Shown here: positions 31,783 to 41,037 of the stretch, one piece after another
How the letters are laid out: the number at the start of each line of letters is the position of its first letter
Position numbering within the stretch: the stretch's first letter is position 1
Assembly: GCF_016653465.1 (NCBI RefSeq)
Contig: NZ_NHSQ01000151.1
Coordinates: 1-64,000, forward strand
Direction: 5' to 3'
DNA length: 64,000 nt
From: Thiocystis minor
GTDB lineage: Bacteria > Pseudomonadota > Gammaproteobacteria > Chromatiales > Chromatiaceae
Program-made: the position numbers and the translations under genes
Notes under the pieces: generated by a model
The model's input: the letters and a program-made list of their open reading frames with translations, nothing else
Databases searched by the model: none
Told to the model about the DNA's origin: nothing

Positions 31783-34230
31783 TCAGGACTCAGGCGCGGA
31801 GCCGGAAGGCTTGCGCTTGCGACGGTTGCGCGAGCGCGGCTTCTTGACGCCAGCCGGTTCAGCCGCTTTTGGGGCACCCTCGTCGACGACTTTCCGCGCA
31901 CCCTGAGCGGCTGTCTTCTTGCGAGCGACCTGGCCGGCGGACTTGCGACGGCCCTGTTCGGCGGCCGGCTTGGGGGCGGCTTGCCCGGAAGACTTGTCGC
32001 CGCCCGACTTCGCGGACTTGCGCCCGCCCGATCCCGCGACCGGGACCGCGACCGGCACGAAATCGATCTTGCGATCGTCCAGATTCACCGCGGCGACCTG
32101 AATCCGTAGCCGGTCGCCCAGACGATAGACCATCCCGGTCCGCTCGCCGTGCAGCCGGTGGCCGATGGGGTCGAAGTGATAATAATCGTTGTCCAGCGCA
32201 GTGATATGCACCAGTCCGTCCACATGCACCTCGTCGAGTTCGACGAAGATGCCGAACGAATTGACGCTGGTGATGGTGCCGTCGAACTGCTCGCCGAGCT
32301 TGTCCTGCATGAACTCGCACTTGAGCCAGTCCTCGGCGTCGCGGGTCGCCTCGTCGGCGCGCCGCTCGGTGCCCGAACACTGCTCCCCGATCTGTTGCAG
32401 GTCGATCTTGGAGTAGTCCAGATCCGCCGCCGTCCCGCCCGCGAGCAGATGCTTGATGATGCGGTGGACGATCAGATCGGGATAGCGTCGGATCGGCGAG
32501 GTGAAATGGGTATAGGCATCGAAGGCCAGGCCGAAATGGCCGACATTGTCCGCGCTGTACATGGCCTGCTGCATCGAGCGCAGCAGCACGGTTTGGATAA
32601 GGCGGCGATCCGGGCGATCCTTCACCTGCTCCAGCAGTTGCGCGTAATCGGCGGCGGTCGGTTTGGCGCCGCCCGGCAGCTTCAGGGCCAACTGGCCGAG
32701 GAACTCGCGCAGATCGGTGAGCTTTTCCTCGCTCGGGGTGTCATGGATGCGATAGAGCGCCGGAATCCGCTTGCGCTCGAACAGACGCGCGGCGGCCACG
32801 TTGGCGGCCAGCATGCATTCCTCGATCAGCTTGTGGGCATCGTTGCGGATCAGCGGCACCACCGCTTCAATGCGGCCCTGGTTGGTAAACTCGAACTTGG
32901 TTTCCGTGGTGTCGAAGTCGATGGCACCGCGCTCGACCCGCGCTGCGTGGAGCACCTGATAGAGCTGATAGAGTTCGTGCAGACGGGGCAACACATCCGC
33001 GTATTGCGCGCACAGATCGGCATCGCCATCGACCACCATGGCCGCGACCTGATCGTAGGTCAGGCGTGCCTGGGAGCGCATCACGCCCTCGAAGAAGCGG
33101 GTGCGCGTGACCTTGCCTTCCGCGTTGATATAGAGTTCGGCGGTCATGCACAGCCGATCCACCTGGGGATTCAGCGAGCAGAGTCCGTTCGAGAGGATCT
33201 CCGGCAGCATGGGGATGACCCGATCCGGGAAGTAAACCGAATTGCCGCGCGATTTGGCCTCGGTGTCCAGCGCGGTGCCGGGGACCACGTAGCTGGAGAC
33301 GTCGGCGATGCAGACCAGCAGCTTCCAGCCCTTGGGCTTGCGTTCGCAGTAGACGGCATCGTCGAAATCACGCGCATCGGCCCCATCGATCGTCACCAGC
33401 GCCAGTTTGCGCAGATCCGTGCGGCCCTCCTTCGCCGTCTCCGGCACCTCGGCGGCGAGTTCGGCGACTTCCGCCTTGACCTCCTCGGGCCAGTCCACCG
33501 GCAGATCATGGGTGCGGATCGCGATATCCGTCTCCATGCCCGGCCCCATGTGATCGCCGAGCACTTCCACGATGCGCCCGATGGGCTGGGTGCGCGAGGT
33601 TGGCTGATCGGTGATCTCGGCCACCACGATCTGACCCTGCTGCGCGCCTTCCATGCGGTCGCTCGGGATGACGATGTCGTGGGTCAGACGCTTTTTGTCC
33701 GGCATCACGAAACCGACGCCGCTCTCTTGATAGAGACGACCGACCACGGTGCGGGTATTGCGCTCCAGGATCTCCACCACCGCGGCTTCCAGACGCCCGC
33801 GCCGGTCGCGTCCGCTCACCCGCACCACGACCCGATCGCCATGGAAGAGCGCGCGCATCTCCTTCGCGTAGAGATAGAGATCGTCGCCCCCTTCGTCAGG
33901 ACGCACGAAGCCGAACCCGTCCGGATGACCGATCACCCGTCCCGCGATCAGATCGCGCTTGTTCACCAGACAGAACGCCTGGTTGCGATTGCGGACCAAC
34001 TGACCGTCGCGCACCATGGCGCCGAGTCGGCGTTCCAGCGCGATCCGATCTTCTTCGTCGGTCAGGGTGAGGGTGGTGGCCAGCTCCTCGAAGGATTGAG
34101 GCACCCCGTTGCTGGTGAGCGTATCGAGGATAAACTCGCGGCTCGGGATGGGGTTGGCGTATTTCTTCGCCTCGCGCTGGCGATGCGGATCCGCGTCTCT
34201 GGCGGTACTGGAGGGTTGACGTTTTGCCAC
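31783..34230 (-). CDS. rnr: Ribonuclease R
   Basis: An 815-residue processive 3'-5' exoribonuclease that degrades structured RNA. Order: N-terminal helix-turn-helix (IPSREFILDTLTSNGVPQSF), cold-shock domains, the RNB catalytic domain with DGADARDFDDAVY (282-294 from the chosen start), an S1 domain (FDGTITSVNSFGIFVELDE) and a basic, lysine-rich tail from about 725. The longest frame starts at 34473 but runs backwards through tRNA-Leu, so it cannot be the true start. I choose the GTG at 34230 (reading VAKRQPSS), which matches the family N-terminus. Its ribosome binding site is weak. rlmB follows after two bases. Confidence 0.93.
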   Translation of the reverse strand: MAKRQPSSTARDADPHRQREAKKYANPIPSREFILDTLTSNGVPQSFEELATTLTLTDEEDRIALERRLGAMVRDGQLVRNRNQAFCLVNKRDLIAGRVIGHPDGFGFVRPDEGGDDLYLYAKEMRALFHGDRVVVRVSGRDRRGRLEAAVVEILERNTRTVVGRLYQESGVGFVMPDKKRLTHDIVIPSDRMEGAQQGQIVVAEITDQPTSRTQPIGRIVEVLGDHMGPGMETDIAIRTHDLPVDWPEEVKAEVAELAAEVPETAKEGRTDLRKLALVTIDGADARDFDDAVYCERKPKGWKLLVCIADVSSYVVPGTALDTEAKSRGNSVYFPDRVIPMLPEILSNGLCSLNPQVDRLCMTAELYINAEGKVTRTRFFEGVMRSQARLTYDQVAAMVVDGDADLCAQYADVLPRLHELYQLYQVLHAARVERGAIDFDTTETKFEFTNQGRIEAVVPLIRNDAHKLIEECMLAANVAAARLFERKRIPALYRIHDTPSEEKLTDLREFLGQLALKLPGGAKPTAADYAQLLEQVKDRPDRRLIQTVLLRSMQQAMYSADNVGHFGLAFDAYTHFTSPIRRYPDLIVHRIIKHLLAGGTAADLDYSKIDLQQIGEQCSGTERRADEATRDAEDWLKCEFMQDKLGEQFDGTITSVNSFGIFVELDEVHVDGLVHITALDNDYYHFDPIGHRLHGERTGMVYRLGDRLRIQVAAVNLDDRKIDFVPVAVPVAGSGGRKSAKSGGDKSSGQAAPKPAAEQGRRKSAGQVARKKTAAQGARKVVDEGAPKAAEPAGVKKPRSRNRRKRKPSGSAPES

Positions 34231-34349
34231 GTGATCTCGTGAATTCTCAAAAAGGCTAAGTGTACCGTTGACAAGCCCGGCGCGTCTCACTAATATTCGC
34301 GCCTCGCTCGGTGTCGTCATCGCTCGCTTGATGACACTCCAAGCCTCAT

Positions 34350-34436
34350 GCCGAGGTGGCGGAATTGGTAGACGCGCATGGTTCAGGTCCATGTAAGCGA
34401 AAGCTTGTGGAGGTTCGAGTCCTCTTCTCGGCACCA
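34350..34436 (+). tRNA. tRNA-Leu (anticodon CAG)
   Basis: An 87-base class II tRNA. The acceptor stem GCCGAGG pairs with TCTCGGC (one G-T pair), followed by A and an encoded CCA. The anticodon stem CATGG/CCATG encloses TTCAGGT, giving CAG. The long variable arm and GGTTCGAGTCC T-arm are typical of tRNA-Leu. It lies 119 bases upstream of the rnr start, in the opposite orientation. Confidence 0.96.
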
Positions 34437-34733
34437 TTCTCTCAATGGCTTGGAAAAATAAGCGCTTTCTCAATCCCAGGGTTTACCTTCTCAATTCCAG
34501 GGTCTACCCCCGTACGCAAGTTCGGTCCCTCTGTTCGGCCCCGTCTTTTCACTGTCTGTCTCCAGCCCTTCACGCTTGCCTTGACAGCGATCACGCGCCT
34601 CTCGCCTACCGATGTTCATCGAAGGTCGGGATTGCCTCTCTTGACGGTTGCGCGCAAAACGTCGTCATCCATTGCGCAATCAGGCTTGCTCCCTTATTTT
34701 TGATGTCATGCGATCTCAATCAGACGGCCAGCC

Positions 34734-36095
34734 ATGACCTTTATCCGACATCTTGTCCTCGCTTTCGTTCTCATTCCGCTTCTGCTGTCGGCGCCGCCAT
34801 TGCGCGCGGGGCTGCCGACGTCGATCGACGATCAGCCGCTCCCCAGTCTGGCGCCGATGCTGGAGCGGGCGGTTCCGGCCGTCGTCAATATCTCCACGGT
34901 CAGCCAGATCGAGGCGGCGGATCATCCGCTGCTGCGAGATCCCTTTTTCCGCCATTTCTTCGACATTCCGCAGGAACGTCAGCAACGGAAAAACAATAGC
35001 CTGGGCTCCGGGATCATTGTGGACGCCAAACGCGGGCTGGTCCTGACGAACCATCACGTCATTGCCAAGGCGTCGGAGATCGGGATCGGCATGCACGACG
35101 GCCGCACCCTCGCCGCTGAGTTAATCGGTACCGATCCGGCCACCGACATCGCCGTTCTGCGCATCCCGGCCAAGGATCTGGCCGCTCTGTCGTTCGCGGA
35201 TTCGGACTCGCTCAGAGTCGGCGATTTCGTCGTGGCGATCGGCAATCCCTTCGGTCTCAGCCAAACGGTGACCTCAGGAATCGTGAGCGGGCTGGGACGC
35301 ACCGGGCTCGGCATCGAGGGCTACGAGAGCTTCATTCAGACCGATGCCTCGATCAATCCGGGTAACTCGGGCGGTCCCCTGGTTAATCTGCGCGGCGAAC
35401 TGGTCGGCATGAACACCGCGATCCTCGCCCCGGGCGGCGGCAATATCGGCATCGGCTTCGCGATCCCGGCCAATATGGCTCGGGCGATCATGGAGCAGCT
35501 TGTGGAGCATGGCGCGGTGCGGCGTGGTTTGTTCGGTGTCGGGGTGCAGGATCTGACCGGAGAACTGGTTGCGGCCTTTAACCTTGAGGATCGCGAGGGC
35601 GCGCTGGTCACGAGCGTGGAAAAGGGCTCGGCAGCCGACGACGCGGGACTGCGCGAAGGCGACATCATCCTCACGGTCAACGACAAACCCGTCCGGGGAT
35701 CGGCGGATCTGCGCAATCGCTTCGGACTGCTGCGGGTTGGGGAGCGGGTGGAACTGGAAATCGTGCGTGGCGGCAAGCAGCGCCGTCTGAGCGGAATCAT
35801 CGCCGATCCCTACCGTGACTTCGTCCGCGGCGACCGCCTCTCGCCCATCCTGGCGGGCGCGCTCTTGGGTGAGTTGGACCGCCGGGGCGGCGTGCCCGCC
35901 GTGCCCGTAGGGACGGTGGAAACCGATACCCCTGCCTGGAACGCGGGTCTGCGCGAGGGCGACCGCATCCTGCAGGTCAACGGTCAAGGGATCGACAGTC
36001 TGCGCGAGATCGCCATTCTCTTGAGCAAGGCCGGCGGGCTCTACAGCCTGCGGGTCCAGCGTGGCGATGATTTGGTCCTGCTGGCGCGTCGTTGA
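34734..36095 (+). CDS. DegQ/DegP-type periplasmic serine protease
   Basis: A 453-residue HtrA protease and chaperone. Residues 1-25 form a signal peptide (IRHLVLAFVLIPLLLSA). The catalytic triad is H108 (LTNHHVI), D138 (ATDIAVLRI) and S212 (NPGNSGGPL). Two PDZ domains follow at about 255-345 (KGSAADDAGLREGDIIL) and 365-450 (DTPAWNAGLREGDRILQVNG). It degrades or refolds damaged envelope proteins in the periplasm. The Q-rich linker segment is short, closer to DegQ than DegP. It stands alone, convergent to the AlgD-like gene, with a strong hairpin of the recurrent palindrome type between the two. The assignment to DegQ rather than DegP is uncertain. Confidence 0.92.
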   Translation: MTFIRHLVLAFVLIPLLLSAPPLRAGLPTSIDDQPLPSLAPMLERAVPAVVNISTVSQIEAADHPLLRDPFFRHFFDIPQERQQRKNNSLGSGIIVDAKRGLVLTNHHVIAKASEIGIGMHDGRTLAAELIGTDPATDIAVLRIPAKDLAALSFADSDSLRVGDFVVAIGNPFGLSQTVTSGIVSGLGRTGLGIEGYESFIQTDASINPGNSGGPLVNLRGELVGMNTAILAPGGGNIGIGFAIPANMARAIMEQLVEHGAVRRGLFGVGVQDLTGELVAAFNLEDREGALVTSVEKGSAADDAGLREGDIILTVNDKPVRGSADLRNRFGLLRVGERVELEIVRGGKQRRLSGIIADPYRDFVRGDRLSPILAGALLGELDRRGGVPAVPVGTVETDTPAWNAGLREGDRILQVNGQGIDSLREIAILLSKAGGLYSLRVQRGDDLVLLARR

Positions 36096-36102
36096 TTCGG
36101 GC

Positions 36103-36139
36103 GGTCGCGTCCGACCGCGCTGAGGGCGGACGCGGTTTA
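36103..36139. repeat. Recurrent palindrome between convergent genes
   Basis: CGCGTCCG (36106-36113) pairs with CGGACGCG (36127-36134), and the element ends CGCGGTTTA as at 15463-15503 and 55487-55510. It lies between the degQ-like stop and the algD-like stop and could act as a two-way terminator, although no T-run follows. Confidence 0.6.
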
Positions 36140-36152
36140 CCGGGGGCTGAGA

Positions 36153-37466
36153 TTACCAGCAAATGCCGCGATACTGGCTTTCGCTGCTTTTTTGGTCGGT
36201 GACGCCCCACAGATCAACCATGATTTGTTGGGAGGATAAACGCTCCAGCATGCCCTTGAATTCCTTGGACGGATTTCCGATCACAACCGTCTCGGCATGA
36301 GCCAATGCCTCCTCGATACTGTCAACCATCAGTTTCGAGATGTGCGGTATGTGATTCAAAATATAGTCCCGGTTGGCGCCAAACAGGCTGGCGATGTTGA
36401 CGTTTCGATCATAAACCTTCAACTCGAAACCTTTGCCCAATAGCCGCTCGATCAACTCGACGACCGGGCTTTCGCGCAGATCGTCAGTCCCTGCCTTGAA
36501 GGCAAAGCCCAGAATACTGATTTTTTTGTGGCCGGCGGCGATCACCATGTCCAGCGCGCGTCGCACCTGAAGCTCGTTGCTTGGCATGATGGCATCGAGG
36601 ATAGGCACGGCAACATCGCACTCTCGCGCCTTATAGGTCAATGCGCGAACATCCTTGGGCAGGCATGAGCCGCCGAAGGCAAAGCCGGGCTTCATGTAGT
36701 AGGGGGAAAGGTTCAGCTTCGTATCCTGGCAAAAAATGTCCATGACCTGCCGCCCATCAAGCCCTGAAGCCTTGCAGATACTTCCAATCTCGTTGGCGAA
36801 TCCGACCTTCAGCGCGTGCCAGACGTTGTCCGTGTATTTGACCATTTCGGCCGTTTCGACTTCGGTGCGGATCAAGGGCGCGTCGAGTCCCGCGTAGAGG
36901 CTGGCCAGAATCTCCCCGCTACGATCGTCCGTTTCGCCGATCACGGTCTTGGGCGGATTATAAAAATCCCAAACCGCCGAGCCTTCGCGCAGGAACTCGG
37001 GATTGTTACAGACGCCAAAGTCAATCCCGGCCCGCTTCCCGGAGCATTCCTCCAGCACCGGGATGACGACATTCCGCATCGATCCCGGCAGCATCGTGCT
37101 GCGCGCGACCACGACATGAAAGCGCTTTTGATCGCGCAGTGCCTCGCCAATCTGCTCGCAGACGTAGCGCACATAGCGCAGATCCAGGCTGCCGTTGATT
37201 TGACTGGGCGTGCCGACACAGATCAGGGAAAGATCGGAGATGGCGATGGCATCCTGAACGCTTTCCGTGGCGGTCAGCGTTCCCTTGGCGATGGCATCGG
37301 CGATCATGTCGCCCACGCCTTCCTCGATGATCGGCGAGACGCCCTGTTGAATCAGACGAACCTTGGTCCGATTCGGATCGACACCAACGACCTCATGACC
37401 CTCCTTGGCGAGACAGGCCGCGGAGACCGTGCCAACATAACCCAGACCGAAAATACTGACTTTCAT
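36153..37466 (-). CDS. AlgD-like GDP-mannose 6-dehydrogenase
   Basis: A 437-residue NAD-dependent sugar-nucleotide dehydrogenase. The Rossmann motif GLGYVG (7-12) and the catalytic cysteine C268 in FAFGGSCLPKDVRAL are present. The cysteine has the same residue number as that of Pseudomonas AlgD, and the preceding QDTKLNLSPYYMKPG is typical of that subfamily. The reaction oxidises GDP-mannose to GDP-mannuronate for an acidic polysaccharide. A UDP-glucose dehydrogenase function is less likely but not excluded. It ends a three-gene glycan block on this strand with the heparinase-like gene 95 bases upstream. No alginate polymerase or export genes are in the window. Confidence 0.85.
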   Translation of the reverse strand: MKVSIFGLGYVGTVSAACLAKEGHEVVGVDPNRTKVRLIQQGVSPIIEEGVGDMIADAIAKGTLTATESVQDAIAISDLSLICVGTPSQINGSLDLRYVRYVCEQIGEALRDQKRFHVVVARSTMLPGSMRNVVIPVLEECSGKRAGIDFGVCNNPEFLREGSAVWDFYNPPKTVIGETDDRSGEILASLYAGLDAPLIRTEVETAEMVKYTDNVWHALKVGFANEIGSICKASGLDGRQVMDIFCQDTKLNLSPYYMKPGFAFGGSCLPKDVRALTYKARECDVAVPILDAIMPSNELQVRRALDMVIAAGHKKISILGFAFKAGTDDLRESPVVELIERLLGKGFELKVYDRNVNIASLFGANRDYILNHIPHISKLMVDSIEEALAHAETVVIGNPSKEFKGMLERLSSQQIMVDLWGVTDQKSSESQYRGICW

Positions 37467-37561
37467 GACCCTACCCCCTCTGTAAACGAAAACCCGAGAT
37501 CCGGTACTGGAACCGCCAAGAACTCTAAGAATTGCTTACCATCCGGTCATCCATGGCGGAT

Positions 37562-39565
37562 TCAACGCGAGCGGCCGACCTTGATCGTCGCGTCCAGTTG
37601 TGTCTGACCGCGAATGTCGAAGCGTTCCACCAGGGAATAAGCGGGATGTTTGCGGTCGAAACTGCGCGAGATCCAGCCGGTCATCGGATCGTCCGAGCCG
37701 ATGGACAGAACGCGATGACCTTGCGACCTGGGATCCAGCGCGAGTTCGATGCGCTGTCCGGCATTGGACACCGCAACGCCCGGAGCGGTGAAATCGACCT
37801 GGCAACCTTCCGAGAAATGCCACCATCGCTCCACCCGATGATCCGCGGCGCACTCCAGAGTGTCGCGAAGGCGAAGCACTCGGGCGGACTTCTCGAATCG
37901 CCAATGCCGGCGATGAATCGCCGGATCCGGCAGACTGGAATAACCATCATGCTCTCCAACCAGTTCCGCTACGTCGGGATCGTCGCGCCATGCCAGAGAA
38001 CGGGCGCGCGCATGACGTACCCACATGAAGTTTCCGCCAATCAGCGACTGATCCAGGCCGTCGACACGCAACGTATTATGCGCGGCGGTGCCTCGGAAAT
38101 AATCGCGCCAAGCCTTTTGAGTATGATAACTATAGGTACCGGGGTCGACGAGAAACTCGACGCCGCCAACCGACAGGGTGAAGGCAAGCGCATCCGCATG
38201 ACCATGCGCGGCGATCGAAAGATAGCCCAGCGGCCCCGTGTCCGCGACGATGCGAATTTCCTGATCGGTCTCCCAGTCCGTGCCGAGGATGTAATAACCC
38301 CCGTGCGGGAAACTCGTGCGTACCGGCCGAGCGAAGTCAGGCCGGTCCATCGGGAGCGCGCGAGCGTCGTCCATCTCCGCGCCCATCAGCCAGCGGGTCT
38401 TCGCGTCGATTCCGCCGGCCTTGGCCAACAGCTCCGGGCGTTCGAACAGGAGCCCCCCAGAGGCCAGCAGAGACCGATAGGGACAGAAATTCTCTCCCTG
38501 AGCAAGTCGGACCGCATAACCGTCGTCGGCATCCCCGATCATCGGCAGATTTCCGCCGACATCCATGATCGACGCCAGGAAATCGAGCATGCGTTCGAGA
38601 CTTTTCCAATAGCGTGGCTCGAAATCGCAACCGTTTTCACGCCCGGCAAGCCCGGCGATCAGGAGAAAATCCCCGACGAATTGCATGTAAGAGACGGTCT
38701 GTTCCTTGAGAACCCCGTCCGCGTGAACCTGCAGGACCGCTTCCCTCGTCAGGATCGCGTGCGATTCGGCCCGCCAGGCGGCCGACCGTGGCCAGGCGGG
38801 CCAGGTCGCGGAGGCGACAAAGAGTCCGGCGGCCTCGCCGATCAGATGATTGTTCGCCGATGAATAGCGCGACCAGTTTTCCGCAATGAAACACGAGTGC
38901 TCCCAAATCGAACCGAGCCAGGCCGAATGAACCTGCTTGCCGTCTTCGCCCGCGAACAACCGGCTCTCCGCGCCGCCGATCAGTTGCCAGCAGATCGACC
39001 AGTTGATCAAGCGAATCCCGGCCTCCAGCGAGCTTGACCAGTTCGGACCCTGAGGATAGGGGCATTGGTCGATCCAGGAGCGCAAAAGTCGCTTGAAACC
39101 TTCCAGATAACGCCCATCCCGGGTGATCCAGTAGGCTTGGCAGAGCGTGACGAACTCCAGATGCCGATTTGGCTCCCAGAGATATTTGATATCTCCGACG
39201 AGCGACTCTTGACGGTAATCGAGTGTCATCCCAAAGGTCGACGGGGCCAGGGTGCCCGTTTTCGGATCCCGGTTCCAGTCCGGAGTCGTTCCTAAATCGA
39301 CATCGGAGAGCGCGAAAACAGCATAGTGACCCGCGAGGATTCGATCCGCCGCAGTGGCATAGGCCGTGGCGTCAAAGCGCTCGCCGGGATGCAGCCATGA
39401 GGTGTTTGCCACCGGCAGTGTTGGCGCCGGCGGTCGGCGATTCGACCCTCGAAGCGGCCGCAGCGTCACGCGTACCTTCTTGCGAAGACGATAGAGCGTT
39501 TCTCCGATCGACATGCACCGGAGCCGGTTCAGATACCAGTTGAATTTTTCGGATTGCCGCGCCAT
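37562..39565 (-). CDS. Heparinase II/III-family polysaccharide lyase-like protein
   Basis: A 667-residue protein of the heparinase II/III (alginate lyase-like) family. Residues about 90-340 form the helical N-terminal toroid (SSLEAGIRLINWSICWQLIG, SSANNHLIGEAAGLFVA). The C-terminal beta domain (about 420-650) has GPLGYLSIAAHGHADALAFT and VDPGTYSYHT, the usual place of active-site H and Y. It opens with YLNRLRCMSIGETLYRL, common in polysaccharide-cluster members that lack a signal peptide. It probably trims or edits an acidic exopolysaccharide. GAGGAC precedes the ATG. It starts 12 bases after the glycosyltransferase gene. Confidence 0.87.
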   Translation of the reverse strand: MARQSEKFNWYLNRLRCMSIGETLYRLRKKVRVTLRPLRGSNRRPPAPTLPVANTSWLHPGERFDATAYATAADRILAGHYAVFALSDVDLGTTPDWNRDPKTGTLAPSTFGMTLDYRQESLVGDIKYLWEPNRHLEFVTLCQAYWITRDGRYLEGFKRLLRSWIDQCPYPQGPNWSSSLEAGIRLINWSICWQLIGGAESRLFAGEDGKQVHSAWLGSIWEHSCFIAENWSRYSSANNHLIGEAAGLFVASATWPAWPRSAAWRAESHAILTREAVLQVHADGVLKEQTVSYMQFVGDFLLIAGLAGRENGCDFEPRYWKSLERMLDFLASIMDVGGNLPMIGDADDGYAVRLAQGENFCPYRSLLASGGLLFERPELLAKAGGIDAKTRWLMGAEMDDARALPMDRPDFARPVRTSFPHGGYYILGTDWETDQEIRIVADTGPLGYLSIAAHGHADALAFTLSVGGVEFLVDPGTYSYHTQKAWRDYFRGTAAHNTLRVDGLDQSLIGGNFMWVRHARARSLAWRDDPDVAELVGEHDGYSSLPDPAIHRRHWRFEKSARVLRLRDTLECAADHRVERWWHFSEGCQVDFTAPGVAVSNAGQRIELALDPRSQGHRVLSIGSDDPMTGWISRSFDRKHPAYSLVERFDIRGQTQLDATIKVGRSR

Positions 39566-39577
39566 GCGATGTCCTCA

Positions 39578-40627
39578 TCAGCGATCGATCTCGGCATACA
39601 AGGCGCTCAGCGAACGCTCGACGCAATCCATGCTAAAGGATTCGTCTGCGTGCTTGCGCGAGAGGCGGCTCGCTTGCAGCCAGGCAGCCTCATCGGTTGA
39701 ATATCTTGAGATCCGATCGGCTAACGCCTCGCTGTCACCCGGCTCGATGAGATAGCCATTCGCGCCATCGATGACCGCATCGGGGATCCCACCGACCGGG
39801 GTCGCGATAATCGGCAAACCGGCTGCCATCGCCTCCAGAATTCCCATGGGCAATCCCTCATCATAGGACGGCAAGGCATACAGATCCGAACGCCAGAGTA
39901 ATTCGACCACCTGCCGGTTATCGACCCAACCCAGCACTTCGACCTTGTTCATCAGATCGGCCGCGCGAATCGCCGCCTTCGCTCCCTCGACATCCCCATC
40001 TCCGGCAATGAAGAAGCGTACGTCCGTGTCTCGCAGGCGATCCGCTGCGCGAATCAAATCGAATACGCCTTTCCGCTCTCCGATCCGTCCCAGAAAGAGA
40101 ACGGTCATGGGGGCGTGCAAGCCGGTTCGCTCGATATGGTACTTCTCGACATTGACGCCATTATGAATCATCGACACCCGACATCCCGGCGAGATTTCCT
40201 GGAGTTTCACCAACCAGGATTGCGACAAGGCGATGACCGCGTTGGCCCGCGACAGACCGAATCGGATAGCGGCCTTCTCGACGCGACTGGATTTTCGATA
40301 ATAAGTATCGAAGGAACTGCCATGGACATGCCAGATCGTGCGTTTGCCAAACGCCCACGCGATCAGGAAAAACAAGAAAAGACGTCGATAGCTCCAGCCT
40401 TGGGAGGTATGAAAATGGACAAGGGCGGAAGCCAGAATGAAAACGACGATACGTGGCGATTGAACGAGATAGAACAACGCTTTTGTCAATTTATTGCCGT
40501 CGCAATGGGTCGGTAAGTAGCGGACTCCGAGGCGTCCGAGCATATCCCGCTCCACGTAGTTACGGATGACCGACCCGATGCCGCCTTTCGTCGACATCTG
40601 TGTCCCAAGCATCAATAGACGTGTCAC
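39578..40627 (-). CDS. Family GT4 glycosyltransferase
   Basis: A 349-residue retaining glycosyltransferase of the GT4/GT-B type. The N-terminal glycine-rich loop is MSTKGGIGSVIRNY. The C-terminal domain has TVLFLGRIGERKGVFDLI and the donor-binding EGLPMGILEAMAAGLPIIA. Start GTG at 40627 (reading VTRLLMLGTQ) is preferred because AAAGGGGGA lies about eight bases upstream and the family starts here. The longer frame adds 45 unlikely residues. It is the first gene of the block with the heparinase-like and AlgD-like genes and should add a sugar to the same polymer. Donor and acceptor are unknown. Confidence 0.85.
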   Translation of the reverse strand: MTRLLMLGTQMSTKGGIGSVIRNYVERDMLGRLGVRYLPTHCDGNKLTKALFYLVQSPRIVVFILASALVHFHTSQGWSYRRLFLFFLIAWAFGKRTIWHVHGSSFDTYYRKSSRVEKAAIRFGLSRANAVIALSQSWLVKLQEISPGCRVSMIHNGVNVEKYHIERTGLHAPMTVLFLGRIGERKGVFDLIRAADRLRDTDVRFFIAGDGDVEGAKAAIRAADLMNKVEVLGWVDNRQVVELLWRSDLYALPSYDEGLPMGILEAMAAGLPIIATPVGGIPDAVIDGANGYLIEPGDSEALADRISRYSTDEAAWLQASRLSRKHADESFSMDCVERSLSALYAEIDR

Positions 40628-40710
40628 GATTCCAATCCCCCTTTCTGCAACCGTTTTGTCGAACATGATGCCGGCCATGCTTTCATGGCGACCATCGCAT
40701 TCCTTGAATC

Positions 40711-41037
40711 TCAATCCCTCTCGACGACGTACATCACGTCCGTTCCGACTTGATTTTGGCATTGCGCAATGACCTTGCTGTCATCGCGCTCTTCTCTCGC
40801 GGTCCACTGGGCGAAGTTGAGCAGGCGTTCCGCAAAAGGCGTGCGGTGAAGGGCCAGCGCCTGGATCAGGTCCGCGCTCGCCGCCTCGGGATCGGCGGCC
40901 TCCAGATGCGCCATGGCGCGGGCGATCAGCGACTCGGCCGCCTGTTCGACCCGGATCAGGCCGGCCAGCTCCATGCCGCACCGCCGACAGGTGACGCGGC
41001 CATCCCAGCGGGCCGCGCAGTTCGGACACCGCTCCAT
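40711..41037 (-). CDS. Small zinc-ribbon protein of Hsp70 operon
   Basis: A 108-residue protein with an N-terminal zinc ribbon: CPNC at residues 4-7 and CRRC at 17-20. The rest is helical (ESLIARAMAHLEAADPEAAS), similar to a short TPR-like hairpin. The start overlaps the Hsp70 stop codon (TGATG), so it is the last member of the five-gene operon. The zinc ribbon may play the role of the zinc finger of a classical DnaJ, which the operon's J protein lacks. That is an inference. Confidence 0.72.
   Translation of the reverse strand: MERCPNCAARWDGRVTCRRCGMELAGLIRVEQAAESLIARAMAHLEAADPEAASADLIQALALHRTPFAERLLNFAQWTAREERDDSKVIAQCQNQVGTDVMYVVERD

Noticed and set aside
32149-34242. A 697-codon plus-strand frame opposite rnr
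   Set aside because: A shadow of the rnr codon pattern with no motif of its own.
34231-34473. Longer N-terminus for ribonuclease R
   Set aside because: It would translate the reverse complement of tRNA-Leu, so the GTG at 34230 is used.
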